Source: Schistocephalus solidus (Eukaryota; Platyhelminthes; Cestoda; Diphyllobothriidea; Diphyllobothriidae). From it: a stretch of 64,000 nt of DNA. The stretch lies in NCBI GenBank assembly GCA_017591395.1, contig WEDG01001547.1:344001-408000 (forward strand). Direction: 5' to 3'. Below, in pieces: positions 36,166 through 49,090 of the stretch (its first letter is position 1; each line of letters begins with the position of its first letter). A program made the position numbers and the translations under genes. A model generated the notes under the pieces. That model was not told the origin of the DNA, did not search any database, and was given only the letters and a program-made list of their open reading frames with translations.

Positions 36166-37150
36166 ATGGAAAAGTTGGAGATTCATACAATAACAGAATA
36201 TGTGTTCTTACGTGGAAGTACAGCATTGCAGGCAGCTCTAATATTATTACGCAGCAGACAGTATCAAACCGATTTGCAAAAATTCATTCTAGTAACTCGG
36301 ACTTCACAATTGGACCACGTGGTCGACCAGAATCAAAGTTGGATAAGGACAAACCCAAAGACACCGACGAGTCAGATCCATCTCAAAGTGCACATGAATG
36401 GTTGTTCATGTTTGTTCATGGCAAGCAAACAATCTCAACTCACCAAGTTAAAGTCGGTAATGTGCAAAATGTGGACATATGGCGTTCACATGAATTGAAT
36501 AAATAACAGAAACATCAACGTTTGGAACCCTGCATGATATTGTTTGCTCCGTCCCAAAAATGATTCTTTTCGCAATCGAATGTAACAATTGATGGGAAAT
36601 AGGTCTAATACCCTATCCAATAACGTTCAACATGGTGGTCGGGCTGGGAAAAGCCACTGAAACGCAACTCAAAGCACTATAATCGTCGAAAGAAGCCGGT
36701 TGTGAGTGTTTGGTGGTTTGGCGCAGGCGTGATCCATTATGATATCATGAAAACTTGCTCATCGATAATGGCAGAAGTAAACTGAAACTAGCCGGACAAA
36801 ATGCTTCAAAAACTTGTGGAAAAGTACTCTAAGTTTGTTAACCAATTGACTTCTATTCCATTGCACGACACCACTAGACCAGCTGCCACGCAGATAACAA
36901 CGAAAAACTACAGAAGTTGGAGCTAGAAGTTCTTCCGTATCAACGATACTAACCAGATATTGCCCCAACTAACTAGTAATTCTTTCAACATTTGGATACA
37001 TTTTTCATAGGAAAACAATTTAATGCCTATAATGTGGAAAAACAGACCTTCCAAGATTTTAATACATCTCGATTACCGGGCTTTTACGTCACCGGACTGA
37101 ACAAGCTACCGCCATAATGTCAAAAGCTCATTAAAAATATGGACGCGTAA
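36166..37150 (+). pseudogene. Mariner-like transposase, nearly full length but broken, subfamily 2
   Basis: It begins MEKLEIHTITEYVFLRG, the typical mariner N-terminus, then shifts frame near 36235. It continues GPRGRPES, DESDPSQSAHEW, TISTHQVKVGNVQNVD and WRSHELNK (helix-turn-helix half), then VTIDGK (first catalytic Asp), VWWFGAGVIHYD, PLHDTTRP (second Asp), and after another frameshift near 36985 HLDTFFIGKQFNAYNVEKQT, FYVTGLNKLPP and stop at 37150. Several in-frame stops lie between 36504 and 36800. Length and layout match the usual transposase of about 345 residues. The third catalytic Asp is not recognisable. It is pseudogenised. Confidence 0.82.
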
Positions 37151-38409
37151 AATTATTCCTTCGATTTATAAAACGTTAACACACAAGTGCTCTAGAGAAT
37201 GTGTCCAGTTTGACGCTTGTGGCTTGGTTCGGCGTTATTAAGGGATTTGTATTGATTATAGGGAGTTAGTTTATTATACGTCATGGAATTAGAAGGCATG
37301 GGGTTATACTGGTATTTCAGAAAATGAGAGTCGATGATTTCGTTCTTTTATATGAAAGTGTAAAGTTATAATGAACCGCTAGACTGTAAATTTCCTTCAG
37401 CACTTTAAACTGACCATTTTAAACACGCGGAATACTTGCGTTTGCATTATGTCATACGTTCCATTAAACGCACATCCTTATCAATCGTCATTTTGACATG
37501 GAACTTTCCACCAAAGCGAACATTACCTTTCCCTACTGCCTACCGTATAATTGTTTCCGTGGTTTTTTCTATCGGGTTGAGTATGGTAAACTTCAGCCAA
37601 ACGTATTTACATGGTTAAAGGTGCATTCGGATAGCCACCGGAGTTGACTTTTGAATTTTTATGTGGAATTGTAAGAATCTCCTAACACAAGGTGTCCATT
37701 TGCCCTCAAGAAAAAGGATCCAAGATGAGGTTTTGCAGCGGAATTCTTGCAAAAACGATAAAATAATTACGGTTTTCTTCTTCCAAAACATGAAAATAAC
37801 TATAAATAAGAGAGCGTACAGACATTTAAAAAGGGAAATTGGATTACTGGACGTGATCTCCATCTCACCAACGTTCAGTAGATTATTTGCCAATGCACTA
37901 CCCTGTCACAGTTGACTTTTCTTTGTTTCATGTACATACTTACTTTTTACTAGCAAATACACCTCAGCACATTGGACTTTAACCTGCAATAACGGTTAAT
38001 TGAGTGGAAAGTGTTTATTCCACATTCCAACGTGAGAGTCATTGAGACTGTGGTGGTTAACGTTTACGAATGATGAAAGTGCTACTAAACAAATTTTGCG
38101 ACCTCTTCACTTGCAATCTTTTTACTAGATAAGCTACTCTAAAAACCTCGAACATTTATAGAAAGCCGTAAGCTCTACTTTTAATGAAAATTAACTTCAG
38201 AATGTACACTAAGACAATCGAATAAAATTCCGAGTGTGGTAACCATGTCTCATTCTTTCCCGCTATCCAAACTATAGAAAAGTAATTTCTGAGGTGACAG
38301 CTTTGAACAGAGCGTATCACACCTAACAGAATCGGCAGGATTGTTTGAATGGGACTGAAGTTGCTTTTGGTGGGATCTAGGATAGGAAAGGTTTAACTGC
38401 GTGGAAATG

Positions 38410-38560
38410 ACCGGTGCCTCTCCCCTCACACTGGCTGACGCACCCTCCCCCGCAACGCTCTCTCCCCCCTCGTGTTAGCCCTCCCACGGCACTTTCCCGT
38501 AGTTGCCGACAGCGCTACACTTCCCACTTGACGTTACACTGGCATGTCGCTGCCAGCTCC
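38410..38560. other. C-rich patch
   Basis: A local CT/CG-rich island (CTCTCCCCTCACACTGGCTG, CACCCTCCCCCGCAACGC, CTCTCTCCCCCCTCGTG) in AT-rich surroundings. Probably the end of an inserted repeat; no second copy is recognised. Confidence 0.35.
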
Positions 38561-40899
38561 CAATTTGGACTATTAGTAGCATGTCATAACAAATTTTATT
38601 TTCTTATACTTTGTACTGTTTTAATATATTTTGGGGTTCTTCTGGAATTCGTATAACTTTTCCATACGTCCGAGTCTTTTACTATTCTTTCCGTCTGTAC
38701 GCACACATTGACCAACCTACCAATCCTGTTCGGTTATTTTCCCGTTAGAATATATACAAGGTGATCGACATTAATCAACTTGTGCTCTCCTCGTGAAAAA
38801 AAGTAGGGTTGCTGCACTTAAACAAAAGTCTATATACTTTTGAGGGTAGGCCGGCTATGATGCAGTCAGTTCCTGCCTTCCACGAATTACTATGAAGTTA
38901 CTTCGAACTGAGCCAAAATGGAAATTCCAAGGAAGTATATTTCCTGGAAGGTGTACTTCTTCCATTCAAAATCGAGCACCTAACGTTTGAGGTTAACCGA
39001 GGAAAGGAAGACATGCTTGACCAGGCAATAGCAATATAGCCCTGAAGTTTGGTTTAGACATAACGTCTTTTACTGATGTTAACATGTATATGGACGCTTG
39101 GAGAGATCTTTAACTAAGCTGTGCCATACCATGTAAACTTTACACAAACTCCCAATTGAGCCCGAAGTGTTTATCGGAGGCAGACATTGTGTTGGTGTTC
39201 AACAGGCAGGTATGTTTTCAGATAACTTTTCAAATCCTCCCTAGTGCTTGGATGGCTCAGACCAGTTCTTCCCGAATTCGGACTTGCGTAAACTTCTGAA
39301 TCACGTCGTAAGGCTTTATTCAAGGCGGCAAGCTTATCCTCCTTAACGTCTTTCAACAGTTTTTAGTTTCTAGTCCTCATGAGTTTCGTTTTATTTCGCC
39401 TTCCTTTCTTTATGCACTGTAGTAGTTACTTGGCCTTGAGTTTTATGTACTATAAGTGGAATTTCACTAGCCATAAAAGGTCTCATGATATAAACTTTGT
39501 GAGTTTAAATCGGGCAGCTGACCTTGCCCATGTTTATGTTCACCAGTAGAAGTGATTGAAATTGGATTCTTTCTCCTCACTTAGTATCCATATCGTGCAT
39601 CGGTAGGTGTACAAGTGAATAAACATCATGAACATTGTAGACCTCAATAAATGCTGTTTTCAAATGAGTTCGAGTCTCCAATGCAGTCATAGTCTCCGTG
39701 ATGCCATGACTTTCGTAAGCATCAAACCAGAACTATCAAATGAAACTGCATACTCACAAAAAAACACACTTACAATGAACACGGCAGTCAGTGTAGTGCC
39801 TCTGGTTACCTAGTTTTAAGCGTGTTGATTTCAAATCTATCTATCGTTTTTCAACTGTATAAATTGGTTTCGGAGTTCATCATAGGACTATCTGGTCGTC
39901 TTGGCAATATATTGAATGTATTCAGGCAGCAGGGCTTTCAATTGCCATATATTTGAATGCCCTTTTGCGGCTGCGAACCCTCTCAACCTTCTTTTAGGAA
40001 AAACATATCCTGTCAGGTGACTATGGAAGCCCAACAGTCAAGGTCAAACTTACCACCAAGAGATTGAGTCAGCAAAAAAGTTTAAACCACCAGTTGACTC
40101 TCTTCCGAAACTGGATGCTTTAACCAATATAGTTTGTAAAGCCCTCTACTTGATTGTACAAGCAGAAACTTTTGAAATTACTGCATGGAATCACCCAGCA
40201 TTCCTCTACCAGGCAGAGTCGTTGAGTGTCATGGGAGAATTTTGCCTGTGTTAACCGGTAAAAGGGGTAAAAGAACTGTCAAATTTAAGTTTTCCATATC
40301 TTAGCTTGTACATGCGTCATGTTAGATTCTCATGTATGCAAATCGACTTAAACATTATAAAACACAGCATCTTCCGGAATATAATAAAATTATTTAAAAA
40401 ACTCGATTTTGATGGTAAAATTAAGTTTCTGGTCCTAAAGTTTCAACTAGTGTTGTCGAATTGTTTCCAAATCCATGCACCGGGACTCCATCAAAACCTC
40501 AGCTTATATAGGCTATCATATCCTAATCAAATAGCCTACATCCTTTTAATGCTTGTGCTCTTATTGTTTCCAGTGCATGTAGAATGGTTTAGTTTCTCCT
40601 CCAACGAAGGTAGCACTTGCCTGATTAAATTACACCTAAGACCAGGACTAGAACACTACCGTTTTTAATGCAGTTATCTGCATACTAACAAATAGGTTAA
40701 AATAGAATCCATCCAACATCTATCTGTTAGAACCTTTTTGCATTTGGAAAATCTAAAAATTTCCTGATAAAATCATTTTAAAATCGTACATCTTGATATT
40801 GTGTGACCAAAATAAATATGCAGGGCATTACTTCAATCTCTTCCAGCAACAAGATTCCTAACTACGACGGCTCCCAAGCAGTGCCAAATCAAATAAACC

Positions 40900-40941
<42 letters not shown>
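40900..40941. repeat. (ATT)n microsatellite
   Basis: About 13 uninterrupted ATT units, reading as poly-Leu or poly-Ile/Tyr in conceptual frames. Confidence 0.95.
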
Positions 40942-40943
<2 letters not shown>

Positions 40944-41033
40944 TCTTTGTGTAAGTATCCATTGTTATATATTATGGAACCTCTATGAGACTATATTGTC
41001 CTTTCGGTGAATATAATTTCTTTGCATGATGAG

Positions 41034-41210
41034 CCTTGCCGGCATAGGCAGGGGAGATGGGAATGGCCTTTTCTGGGTCATAAGCCATCATCAGTCAGTC
41101 ACATGGTGTTCATCTGCCTATGATACTAACCACTCTGCGGCTGCTGGCGGGGCTCGAAAATGATACCCAAGGGAAAACGGGACAAGTAAGTTCCCTTAGG
41201 GATTGGTGGG
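41034..41210 (-). mobile_element. SINE 3' fragment plus X module
   Basis: On the minus strand, X (41210-41117, with GGCTGCTGGCGGGGCTCGA seen on plus) is followed by a SINE 3' end (41110-41034, GGGAATGGCC and TTCTGGGTCAT on plus). It is truncated and diverged. Confidence 0.5.
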
Positions 41211-42459
41211 CGTTCAGCAACAAATGCAAGTTCTTTATAAAACAAGCTTATGAGAACTACGATGTACAGAAAGTAGAGTTTTGCTTTGTGCCTAAAAAAC
41301 TGTAGAGTAGACAATGGTCAAAAACTGCTAAGAACCAAGGTGTACAAAATAAATTAACGCTAAGTGGGGAATTGTGTCTAAACTACAAACGACAAATGGA
41401 CGGTAAAAATGTCAGAGGATTGTTAGAATGCAGACTCACGAAAAACGCAGCTTCTAGATAGCAAGTGTTGTTGAGGATTTTAATGAACTCTGAACTAGAT
41501 CCAGGAAGCTATGCATCAAGGACGATGAGCAGAGTCAGGAGTTCAATTGAGATGGCGTCCGGTAGAATGCAATCGAGAAATGAAGATCGATCGTTGCAAT
41601 TGACTGCAAGTAATTGAGAGAGATCAGTACAATCAAGAGAGCAGCGGTAACAACACCCTCGAAGATTGTTGGGCCTTTTCTCCACCAAAATCAACATCTG
41701 TAGCGATAGTCGTGGTGGTCTTTAAAGTTCTCTCCCTAGAAAGCCTGCAACCAAGTTCATGATTCTCATTTTTTACCTTCAGGTCTGCAAGCAACGGGCA
41801 ACTCAATGTTTGCTCCGCAAACGCCAACGTTAATATAGCTTATTTTGCCTATCATAATCCCCCAATCAACAGCTTTTTATAAACATCTTCGGGACTTGCA
41901 CCTACTTTGCTTATGAGAACTCCATTAAAATCAACTATTTTAGGATAACCTGGAGTTTTAACTCGGTTGTGTGTTTTCGCTGTTCGATCAAAGGTGGTTC
42001 TAGGCATGCCATTCGTTCTCATAAACCAATGTTTTCGGGGCAACTAATTTTCAGAAAATGCAGTGCGCTGTATTAAGTCGACAACCATTTTCTTAATTCA
42101 CCAGGCTCATGCCACCATTCACGTGCGCGAGGATAAAATAAACATTCCCAAATGCATAAGTACTGGCAGAATAAGTTGAGCTCTCGCTCTTCAACTCGAT
42201 TCTATCACTGCTATTGCCAGTATGCTCATCGCTCGAATGGTGGTCAAATTTTCGGCATAACATTACTGATTTGGAACGACATTTAACTATTTTAAATTAA
42301 TTATTTCAATTCAACGATGATCCCCAAGCATACATTCAAGAACTCAACCTAGGTAAACGTTCATTTGCGATCATTCATCGTCAGGCCTTGCATTAATGTA
42401 TGGAAGGGTAGAGTAGCGTGAGTTAAAACATCCAAAAAGCCATACTTGTGGAGTGTGGG

Positions 42460-42740
42460 CATCCAGTTCTGTTACGGCATTAGGTGAGGGGTTTAAAGGG
42501 AGAGAGGGGGAGGGGAGGGGGTGAGGCAGGAGGCTCCTGGCAATTAGCTTCGTCTCAGTCTCGTCATCGTGGCAGGTTTGAACATGATCATCTCGGCCAA
42601 GGGAACCTCAGGGTTTGTATGAACGCTTTATGTCAGCACGAGGAATGGTTAGCCACCCAGATGGCTATTGCTAATGTTGCAAAGATCCGAAGCCGCGGGA
42701 ACTTGGAGTATCTAGCCGGCATTTCATCGGAGGGACTTGT
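42460..42740 (+). repeat. Left arm of a long inverted repeat, with G-rich run
   Basis: Parallel to the reverse complement of 43345-43605: both have TTCTGT(T)A, a G/A-rich run, then the translatable block VCMNALCQHEEWLATQMAIA, matching ACRNAFCEHKIGLASHMVTA in the other arm. At 42498-42521 the G-runs GGG, GGGGG, GGGG, GGGGG with short spacers fit a G-quadruplex pattern. Confidence 0.6.
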
Positions 42741-43344
42741 TAACACCGAATGGGTGACAGCTGTAAATCAAGAGTGTCACAATTGCACTATACAGTGACT
42801 TTTTCCATGCTGTGATTTATCAAAGCAGGATAGTTCTTTTGCATCCCCTTGAACGGACGCCTATTTGTTTGACCATTAAAACCTGTTCTACAGGAGCAAT
42901 AACATTAAAGAAGTCAAAAATGGCAGTCTATCCTAACCTTCGCGGCGTATAATTGAAGGGCGTATTAAAACCAGTCTTATCAAAGTGGCTGAGTACGCGC
43001 GGGTGATAGCGACGTTTTAGAGACGATATAGACGTTCGTTTGCCGTTCCCCTTAAAATACCCGTGCTATAAATACCTTTTTATTAGCCATCGGCGCATCT
43101 GATTATTTTGCGGGAGAGGCGGGAGGAGCGTTCCTCTGCATATTTACTGAAAAATTTTTCTGGAAGGCCGTTTTATCGCAGAATAGTTTTTATAAGGGTA
43201 AGTTCGTTTTCCATTGTATCTGGAATGCGTATTCTTGTTGATCAGCAGCGAAGTTATCTTCGTTTTTGACGAAAAGGGATAAAACTGTAGAAATTTTGTG
43301 CATTACCCTGTCCATGTTTACTTACGATGTAAACTTCTACGAAT

Positions 43345-43605
43345 TGTTCCATCAGGTGATATCCTGCGGCAGCGGATACTAATGACCACAGAAGCAGTCA
43401 CCATATGGCTAGCCAACCCAATCTTGTGCTCGCAAAAAGCGTTCCTACAGGCCCTAATGCCCCCTTGATGGAAGATGACCCCAGAATGCGTGTTCACATC
43501 TGCAGTGGTGCGATACAGTGACGAGATAGAGGCGTAGCTAACTCTCAGACACCTCCTTCCCTCCCTCCTCACCCCTTACATAAGCGTCTTACAGAATTAG
43601 GCGCC
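43345..43605 (-). repeat. Right arm of the long inverted repeat
   Basis: The inverted partner of 42460-42740 and more diverged. About 600 bp of unrelated sequence separates the arms. They may be two opposed insertions of one element or a fold-back element. Confidence 0.6.
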
Positions 43606-43689
43606 TGAAAGCCATCGAACCTTCTCCTTTACCTACTGTTTATTAAATTTTTAAACTCTTGATAATCTACACTCTTGTATGTTGTTGTT

Positions 43690-44620
43690 GGAAACTCTAG
43701 CTCGGAATGGGCAAAAGTAGAAAGTGGTGTTCAACAGGGTTCTGTTTTGGACCCCCTACTCTTTCTAATCTACGTAACGACTGTCTCAATGACCTATATT
43801 GGGAAGCTGTCATGTTTGCAGGTGACATAAAAATATGGACTGAAGTCAGCTGCGCTGATAATGCAAAGTATTTTAATTGAATATCGAGAAACTAAGTGTT
43901 TGGTCGGCCAGGTGGCTTCTTAAGTTTAATGTATCCAAGTGTGTGATCCTACACATAAGCTTAGGTTTAAAAGTATATCGGAAACACCAGTACTTTATTA
44001 AAAGAGGTCGAAACACAGAAAGATCTGGGCATGTGGACAACTGTGAATTCATTGGCCTCAGAACACTGTAAGAAAGCAGTCCAGAAGGCAACATGTACAC
44101 TGCATTTGATCAGACGTGCGTTTAAAATATTCCCCCCTGATCTCTTCGGAAAAGTCTATGGCGTCTTCCTGAGACCACAGTTAGATTACGGAATACCAGC
44201 CTGGATACCATGGATGAAGATAGATGTTTACCTCCTCGAAAAGGCGCAACGGAGAGCAGCGAAGATGGTCGACGGTCTTAAGACTTTACCGTACCAGGAA
44301 CGATGGAAAAAGCTTGACTTATTTCTTTTTTTCCTACAGGCTTTTACGGTGTAGCATGCTCTGGAAATTCCCGATTATCTGAGGCCATGATTCCTCCCGG
44401 AAATCGGAGGATTTCTACGAGTTTGACTGCACAACTCATCTACATGGTTATCTTTACAGGGTCAATAGCGAACGCACACGATAGAACTTCAGAAAGTCTT
44501 GTCTTCATCCAACGAGTGGTACGACATTAAAACTCTTTACCAAGCGAGAGGGTTACCGCTGACAGCATTTCTGCTTCTAGATGAAGGCTTGATGGCATAA
44601 TATTTGACAAAAGACGACTC
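43690..44620 (+). pseudogene. CR1/jockey-like non-LTR reverse transcriptase remnant
   Basis: Translation across frames gives SGVQQGSVLDPLLFLIYV (RT motif B-like box), a decayed FADD box (MFAGDIKIWTE), LNIEKLSVWSARWLLKFNVS, KDLGMW, then a clean stretch AFKIFPPDLFGKVYGVFLRP, QLDYGIPAW and LLEKAQRRAAKMVDGL. The tail to about 44620 is more decayed. Stops and frameshifts make it inactive. Confidence 0.72.
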
Positions 44621-46871
44621 TCACAACATGATTACTTACAATCAGCCTTTTTAAATCTTTCGGGCTCTACTTTTCTTCCACAGTGTTTCGCCTATAACTG
44701 CGAAAACGCATTTGAAATTATAATGTGCTTTGACTTAAACATTTCTAAACGTACACCATTTTATATTTACTGTACACATGCAATGATAACTTAACATTAA
44801 TAGGGTCATCAAGGGCTGTAACCCTTCAAAACATAAATATATACAATGTTCATGTACAGGCCTGACGATGAATAATCGAAAACGTACGTTTATCAAAGTT
44901 GACTTCTAAATTTTAAATGGGCTTCAGTACAACATTAGGCCATTAATTCAAACAATATTCGCTCCTGTACACGCTCCTGCTAATTTGCTAGGTCCCAAGG
45001 AAACAAAGCTTGCCTAGCCAGTCCAGTGAAATGGAAGGAGCTAGAGTGGACTTTGCGCTAACTGGAGGTTAAGTTGGCTAGTTGAAGTTGTGTTTCACTA
45101 CCGATATTACCTTCCACCTTCGCATTAAGGCAACCTGCCCAGATAAACTGCCGGTTCATGGTGAAGTTCCTCAATGGGCTGTAAGAGGATCGTTGTGCTT
45201 GCTCAAGGACATTAAATTGACCGTGCAGTGCAAATTTGGAAAAGCTCTGTATGCACGCTACCCGAGAAATAGACCTACCTCTTTTGCTCATCAGTCCACT
45301 TTTTAATAGAGCTAATAAACAGTGTAAACAAATACAATAATTCAAACCTAGCTCCATCCGATATCTTGCATTCTACATGTTGATGGGTTGAGTACTCTTT
45401 GTGTGCAAATACTCTAGTCTATGCTCCTGCTAACAGTGTTCCCGGTTCTTCTTAATCACGTCCGCCCAGTTAGTTTATGGCAATGTGACATGAGAGAATG
45501 TCAATTTGAAGTGTTTTGCCTGGAAGTCTTGAGTATACACTGAACACGCCTTCGGGTCAAAACTTTCAAACTCTCATCGAGCAAGACTGTAGATTGCTTT
45601 GAAAAATGATCATTCAATGCCATTTAAAATACAATTCGCCCAGTCTAGCTCCAAAAAATCCTAGAAAATGAAAATTCTTGAATAAGTCCATCGTACTTTA
45701 CTCCGAACCCTCAGTTATGCTCAACATTTGATCTTCCTAGTGCCTTCAAATAGCATGTCCTCCAAGCACTCGACTGAATAAAACATGAAAAAAATTCTGG
45801 AAAGGTTAAATTTGGATCCCGACTAACAAGATTTTTAAGACTGAAAATATTTCACATCCTTTTAGTCGGTATGGATGAATAATCAGTTAACATTCTGTTG
45901 TTGAATTCAAGCATTAGCAATGTCCTTCTTCAAGATAATCATGTTCTAAGTGAATTAGAAGAATCAGAAATCTAAATTTCTTTGATCCAGCGGGGTATAA
46001 CTAGGGTTGCTCAACGGGCTTGCCCACAAAACTCCGCGCAGACACCCGTCAATGCTTTCCAAAGTATAACTAATACAGGGACAATTTCTTTTACTTAAAA
46101 ATTGGCTTACACTACACCCTCCCCATACACAAAATCAATATCCAGACATCTTTCAAGAGAAACACACCCAAAAGCTTGAGAACATTTTCTTTTAAGTTTC
46201 TGAGAGCATACTATAAAGCAAGTTTATTTGATGCCTGAGGATCAACACATGTCCTCAGACTGTCATGACGTGTTACGAAACAGGCGGACCTTCTCCTTCA
46301 CCGTAGTCTTATCTTCGTTTCTCACAAAGACATATGCATTCTTAAAATATATGGATTGTGAGTGAGCATTAAGTTTGACAAATTGGGAGTTCTTCACGGC
46401 TCTATGAAGGAAACTTTTTTGATTTTCAATGGGTCAATTTTTATAGTTTAAGGTGGCAAATTGTACCCCATATTGCCTATATAACCTTGCAAGCTCCACC
46501 AATGTAAGGGAGTGTTTTGTAAAAGGACGAGCTTTGAAAGACTAAAAGACCAAAGTCGTGTAAATGTGCTGCTTAGAGAAAAACCTTTTAACCTCGATTC
46601 AATATCCGAATGTGGGTATTAACACTAGTTTCGTGCTGTAATAGACAACGGAATGTTTCTGAAATTTGTTGAAGGCATCTTTTCGTAGATCCTTGGGACG
46701 CTTATGTAGTCACGTGTGTAATACACATAGGTGAGGCCTGAGGACCTCAAGAAAAGAATTATCAAATTCCTTTTGAAAGAGTTTGAGAAGGCTCGCCAAA
46801 ACTTTTTGAGTGTGATTCATTTCTGACCGTTAGAATACTTTAGCAAACATAAGCTCCATTCCCTTGATGTT
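44621..46871. other. Unassigned interval between two CR1-like remnants
   Basis: AT-rich. An open stretch on both strands at 45058-45357 has no recognisable domain. Confidence 0.4.
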
Positions 46872-47189
46872 TCAGTAAAACCACCGATGCGATTTAAAAG
46901 CACATGGTGTTTTAAATGGATTAGATGGAAATGTGGCCATTAGTGATGCCATTAAAGCGAAAGATGAAATCAACCTTCTGATATCATACTTTAAATCTTC
47001 CCGTTCATCAAGAGAGGTTGGGTGTTTGAAAGTTCTCATTCCTCGCAAGGCATTCATAGTAAGGAATACTGTTCTACAAATCATTTGCGTTCGGGCATCT
47101 TTCAAAAACTTTAGATTGAATATCCACAAATTTATTTCCAAATGAGTCGGATTGACAGTTAAACTTACTTCCCTTAAATACATACTCAA
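46872..47189 (-). CDS. Possible coding ORF, unidentified
   Basis: A 105-codon frame without low complexity (contains MICRTVFLTMNALRGMRTFK) ends in TGA at 46874-46872. There is no recognised domain and no clear splice or poly(A) signal. It sits about 400 bp downstream of the minus-strand CR1-like remnant, so it may be retroelement-derived or chance. Confidence 0.18.
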   Translation of the reverse strand: MSMYLREVSLTVNPTHLEINLWIFNLKFLKDARTQMICRTVFLTMNALRGMRTFKHPTSLDEREDLKYDIRRLISSFALMASLMATFPSNPFKTPCAFKSHRWFY

Positions 47190-47559
47190 ATATTTTAGAC
47201 TCTGTTTGACAATTTACGACAAAATTAATTTCTTTTTACACAACTACATATTAAAGGTTTTAACTATGATTCTTATAGACCCCCGCCTCTCCGTTCTTCA
47301 ATAAACGGAACAGAATTACACTGAACTTCGCTGATCATGCAGTTAGATCAGTTAAGTACAAGGAATTGAACGAAAATACCATGCACATTTGAACGCCATA
47401 CTTGTCACATATAAATCAGAAAAATTAGCAATAATGTAAGAATGTGCAGTGCCAAATGAAGCAAGTCTTAGGCACACGGAGTACATCGTTTTTAAAGATA
47501 TCATAATCCAATAGAAAGCTTGGTGCTGCAACATGTGTCTGTCAAGCCGATGTTAGAAT

Positions 47560-49090
47560 ATCTCCTCAGACTGAGATATTACAAGCTTCACCGACAGTTT
47601 ATTCCAAGATTCCACGACAGTATAGGAGAAAAATACTTTCTCATATCCAATCTTCCTACGGACACACGTCGTTTAAATGGATACCCTAGAGCGTAGTTAA
47701 ATTCTCTAGTTGGAAAAAAATCATCAAACAAGAGCACTCAGGATATGTTAAGTTTGTATCCAGGTTCACGTAGCTGCCTATAACTTACAGGATAATGGGT
47801 CAGGTTATTTAGTTGAATCATGTATGGCAGTGCATCTTGATACCTTACAAACTTTGTGGCTTGCCCCTGAATTCTTTCAAACAGGTTGTAATCCTGTTAG
47901 GTCTAGGGTCTCCAGACGTGGCTCGCATAATCTAGATGTGACCTTGCAAATGTACCGATGGCTATGGTGAAGCTATCTACATCGAAACATGTAAATGCCC
48001 GCTTGATGGCCTACAGCACTAAAGTTTGGCTTTAGTCGCTTAACAAAATTGAAGAAAAGGCTTTAGGGTGTCTGTCATCCAAACGCTAAGATATTTATGT
48101 GTTTGTGCTCATGCTCGACAGTGAGGGCGCACTGTTTCAGTTTTCGAGACGTAGTTTAGTGCGTTTCTTTCAATTGAATTACAAGAACCCCCTCCGGGCC
48201 CACTTGTCCAATTAACGAAGCTTTTCTTGGAAGAAGGCTTCATTCACAACATCATGTATTGCTTGAGAGATTCTTATATCATCGCCAAAGAAGGCACATT
48301 CACAGTCCCATTGTTGTGCACGAGAAAAATGTCAGTCCGCTCACTGAAAATTGTTGGACTTCACTTTCTATGACTGTGCGCATTGCTTGATGTTTGTCTG
48401 CAAGACAACTAGGGAACTACCGACAATTAAATTCCAATCAAGTTCAGAAGGTTGCCTCAGATAATTTTGGTCTGACATTCAGTATATTTAAGGATAATAG
48501 GCATTGACTTTGAAGACCCGTCTAAAAAATAACGTAAATATTCGAGTTAACATAGATAAATCAAGGAGTTACTTTATGATATTTAAAATTACTTTGTTAC
48601 ATTGAATCCAATTGCAGTCAACCTGAAGGAGCGGTAATTATATAGTCAAATAATTGATATCACCGTTATTTGTAGGTTTGCACAAAGTTTTCGTTGGATG
48701 AAGCAGTGTTTTCCTTTAAGGATGAACGGTATCTTTCAAATAAATATGAGCCCAGTTTATATTCGAATGCGTCTGTAGTCCTCACCATTATAATGTCCTC
48801 GGGGAGTCCGCTGCAGCCACCGACGTTTTGTTGTGAAAAATAGTGGCAACGAAAAATTCAAATTGCAGAGGAGATTCTACTGCGGGACACTATCGAAGGC
48901 CTTCGTTAAAGCAAAGTGTGCTGTTTAAAAAATGTCTCCTGCATTGCAGGCTCTTGGCGAGCTTCATATCGTGTAAATCAATTTAATTGCATTCTATCCT
49001 TCCTAACCAAAACCGTATTGTGTATTGGACGATAGGTTTTGGGCTACCAAATAAGTCATAAATTCCTTTTTGATGGTATTATTTTTGACT
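47560..49090 (-). pseudogene. CR1-like non-LTR reverse transcriptase remnant
   Basis: The minus strand reads LVAQNLSSNTQYGF (49040s), LTKAFDSVPQ (48900s), FFGDDIRI (FADD box, 48290s), RSHLDYASHVWRP (47920s), LFERIQGQATKFVRYQDALP and PVSYRQLREPG, then VSVGRLDMRKYFSPIVSWN near 47600. This is the order of a CR1-type RT from the palm to the C-terminus. Many stops and indels are present. Confidence 0.7.

Larger units (their letters stand above)
37151..42459. other. Unassigned interval
   Basis: Apart from the C-rich patch, the ATT tract and the SINE/X fragment listed separately, nothing is recognised. Confidence 0.4.

Noticed and set aside
36166..36498. A 110-codon frame with an ATG as a possible small gene
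   Set aside because: Only its first 24 codons match mariner transposase; the rest is the wrong frame of the same pseudogene.
40803..40988. A frame with a poly-Leu run
   Set aside because: Created by the (ATT)n microsatellite.
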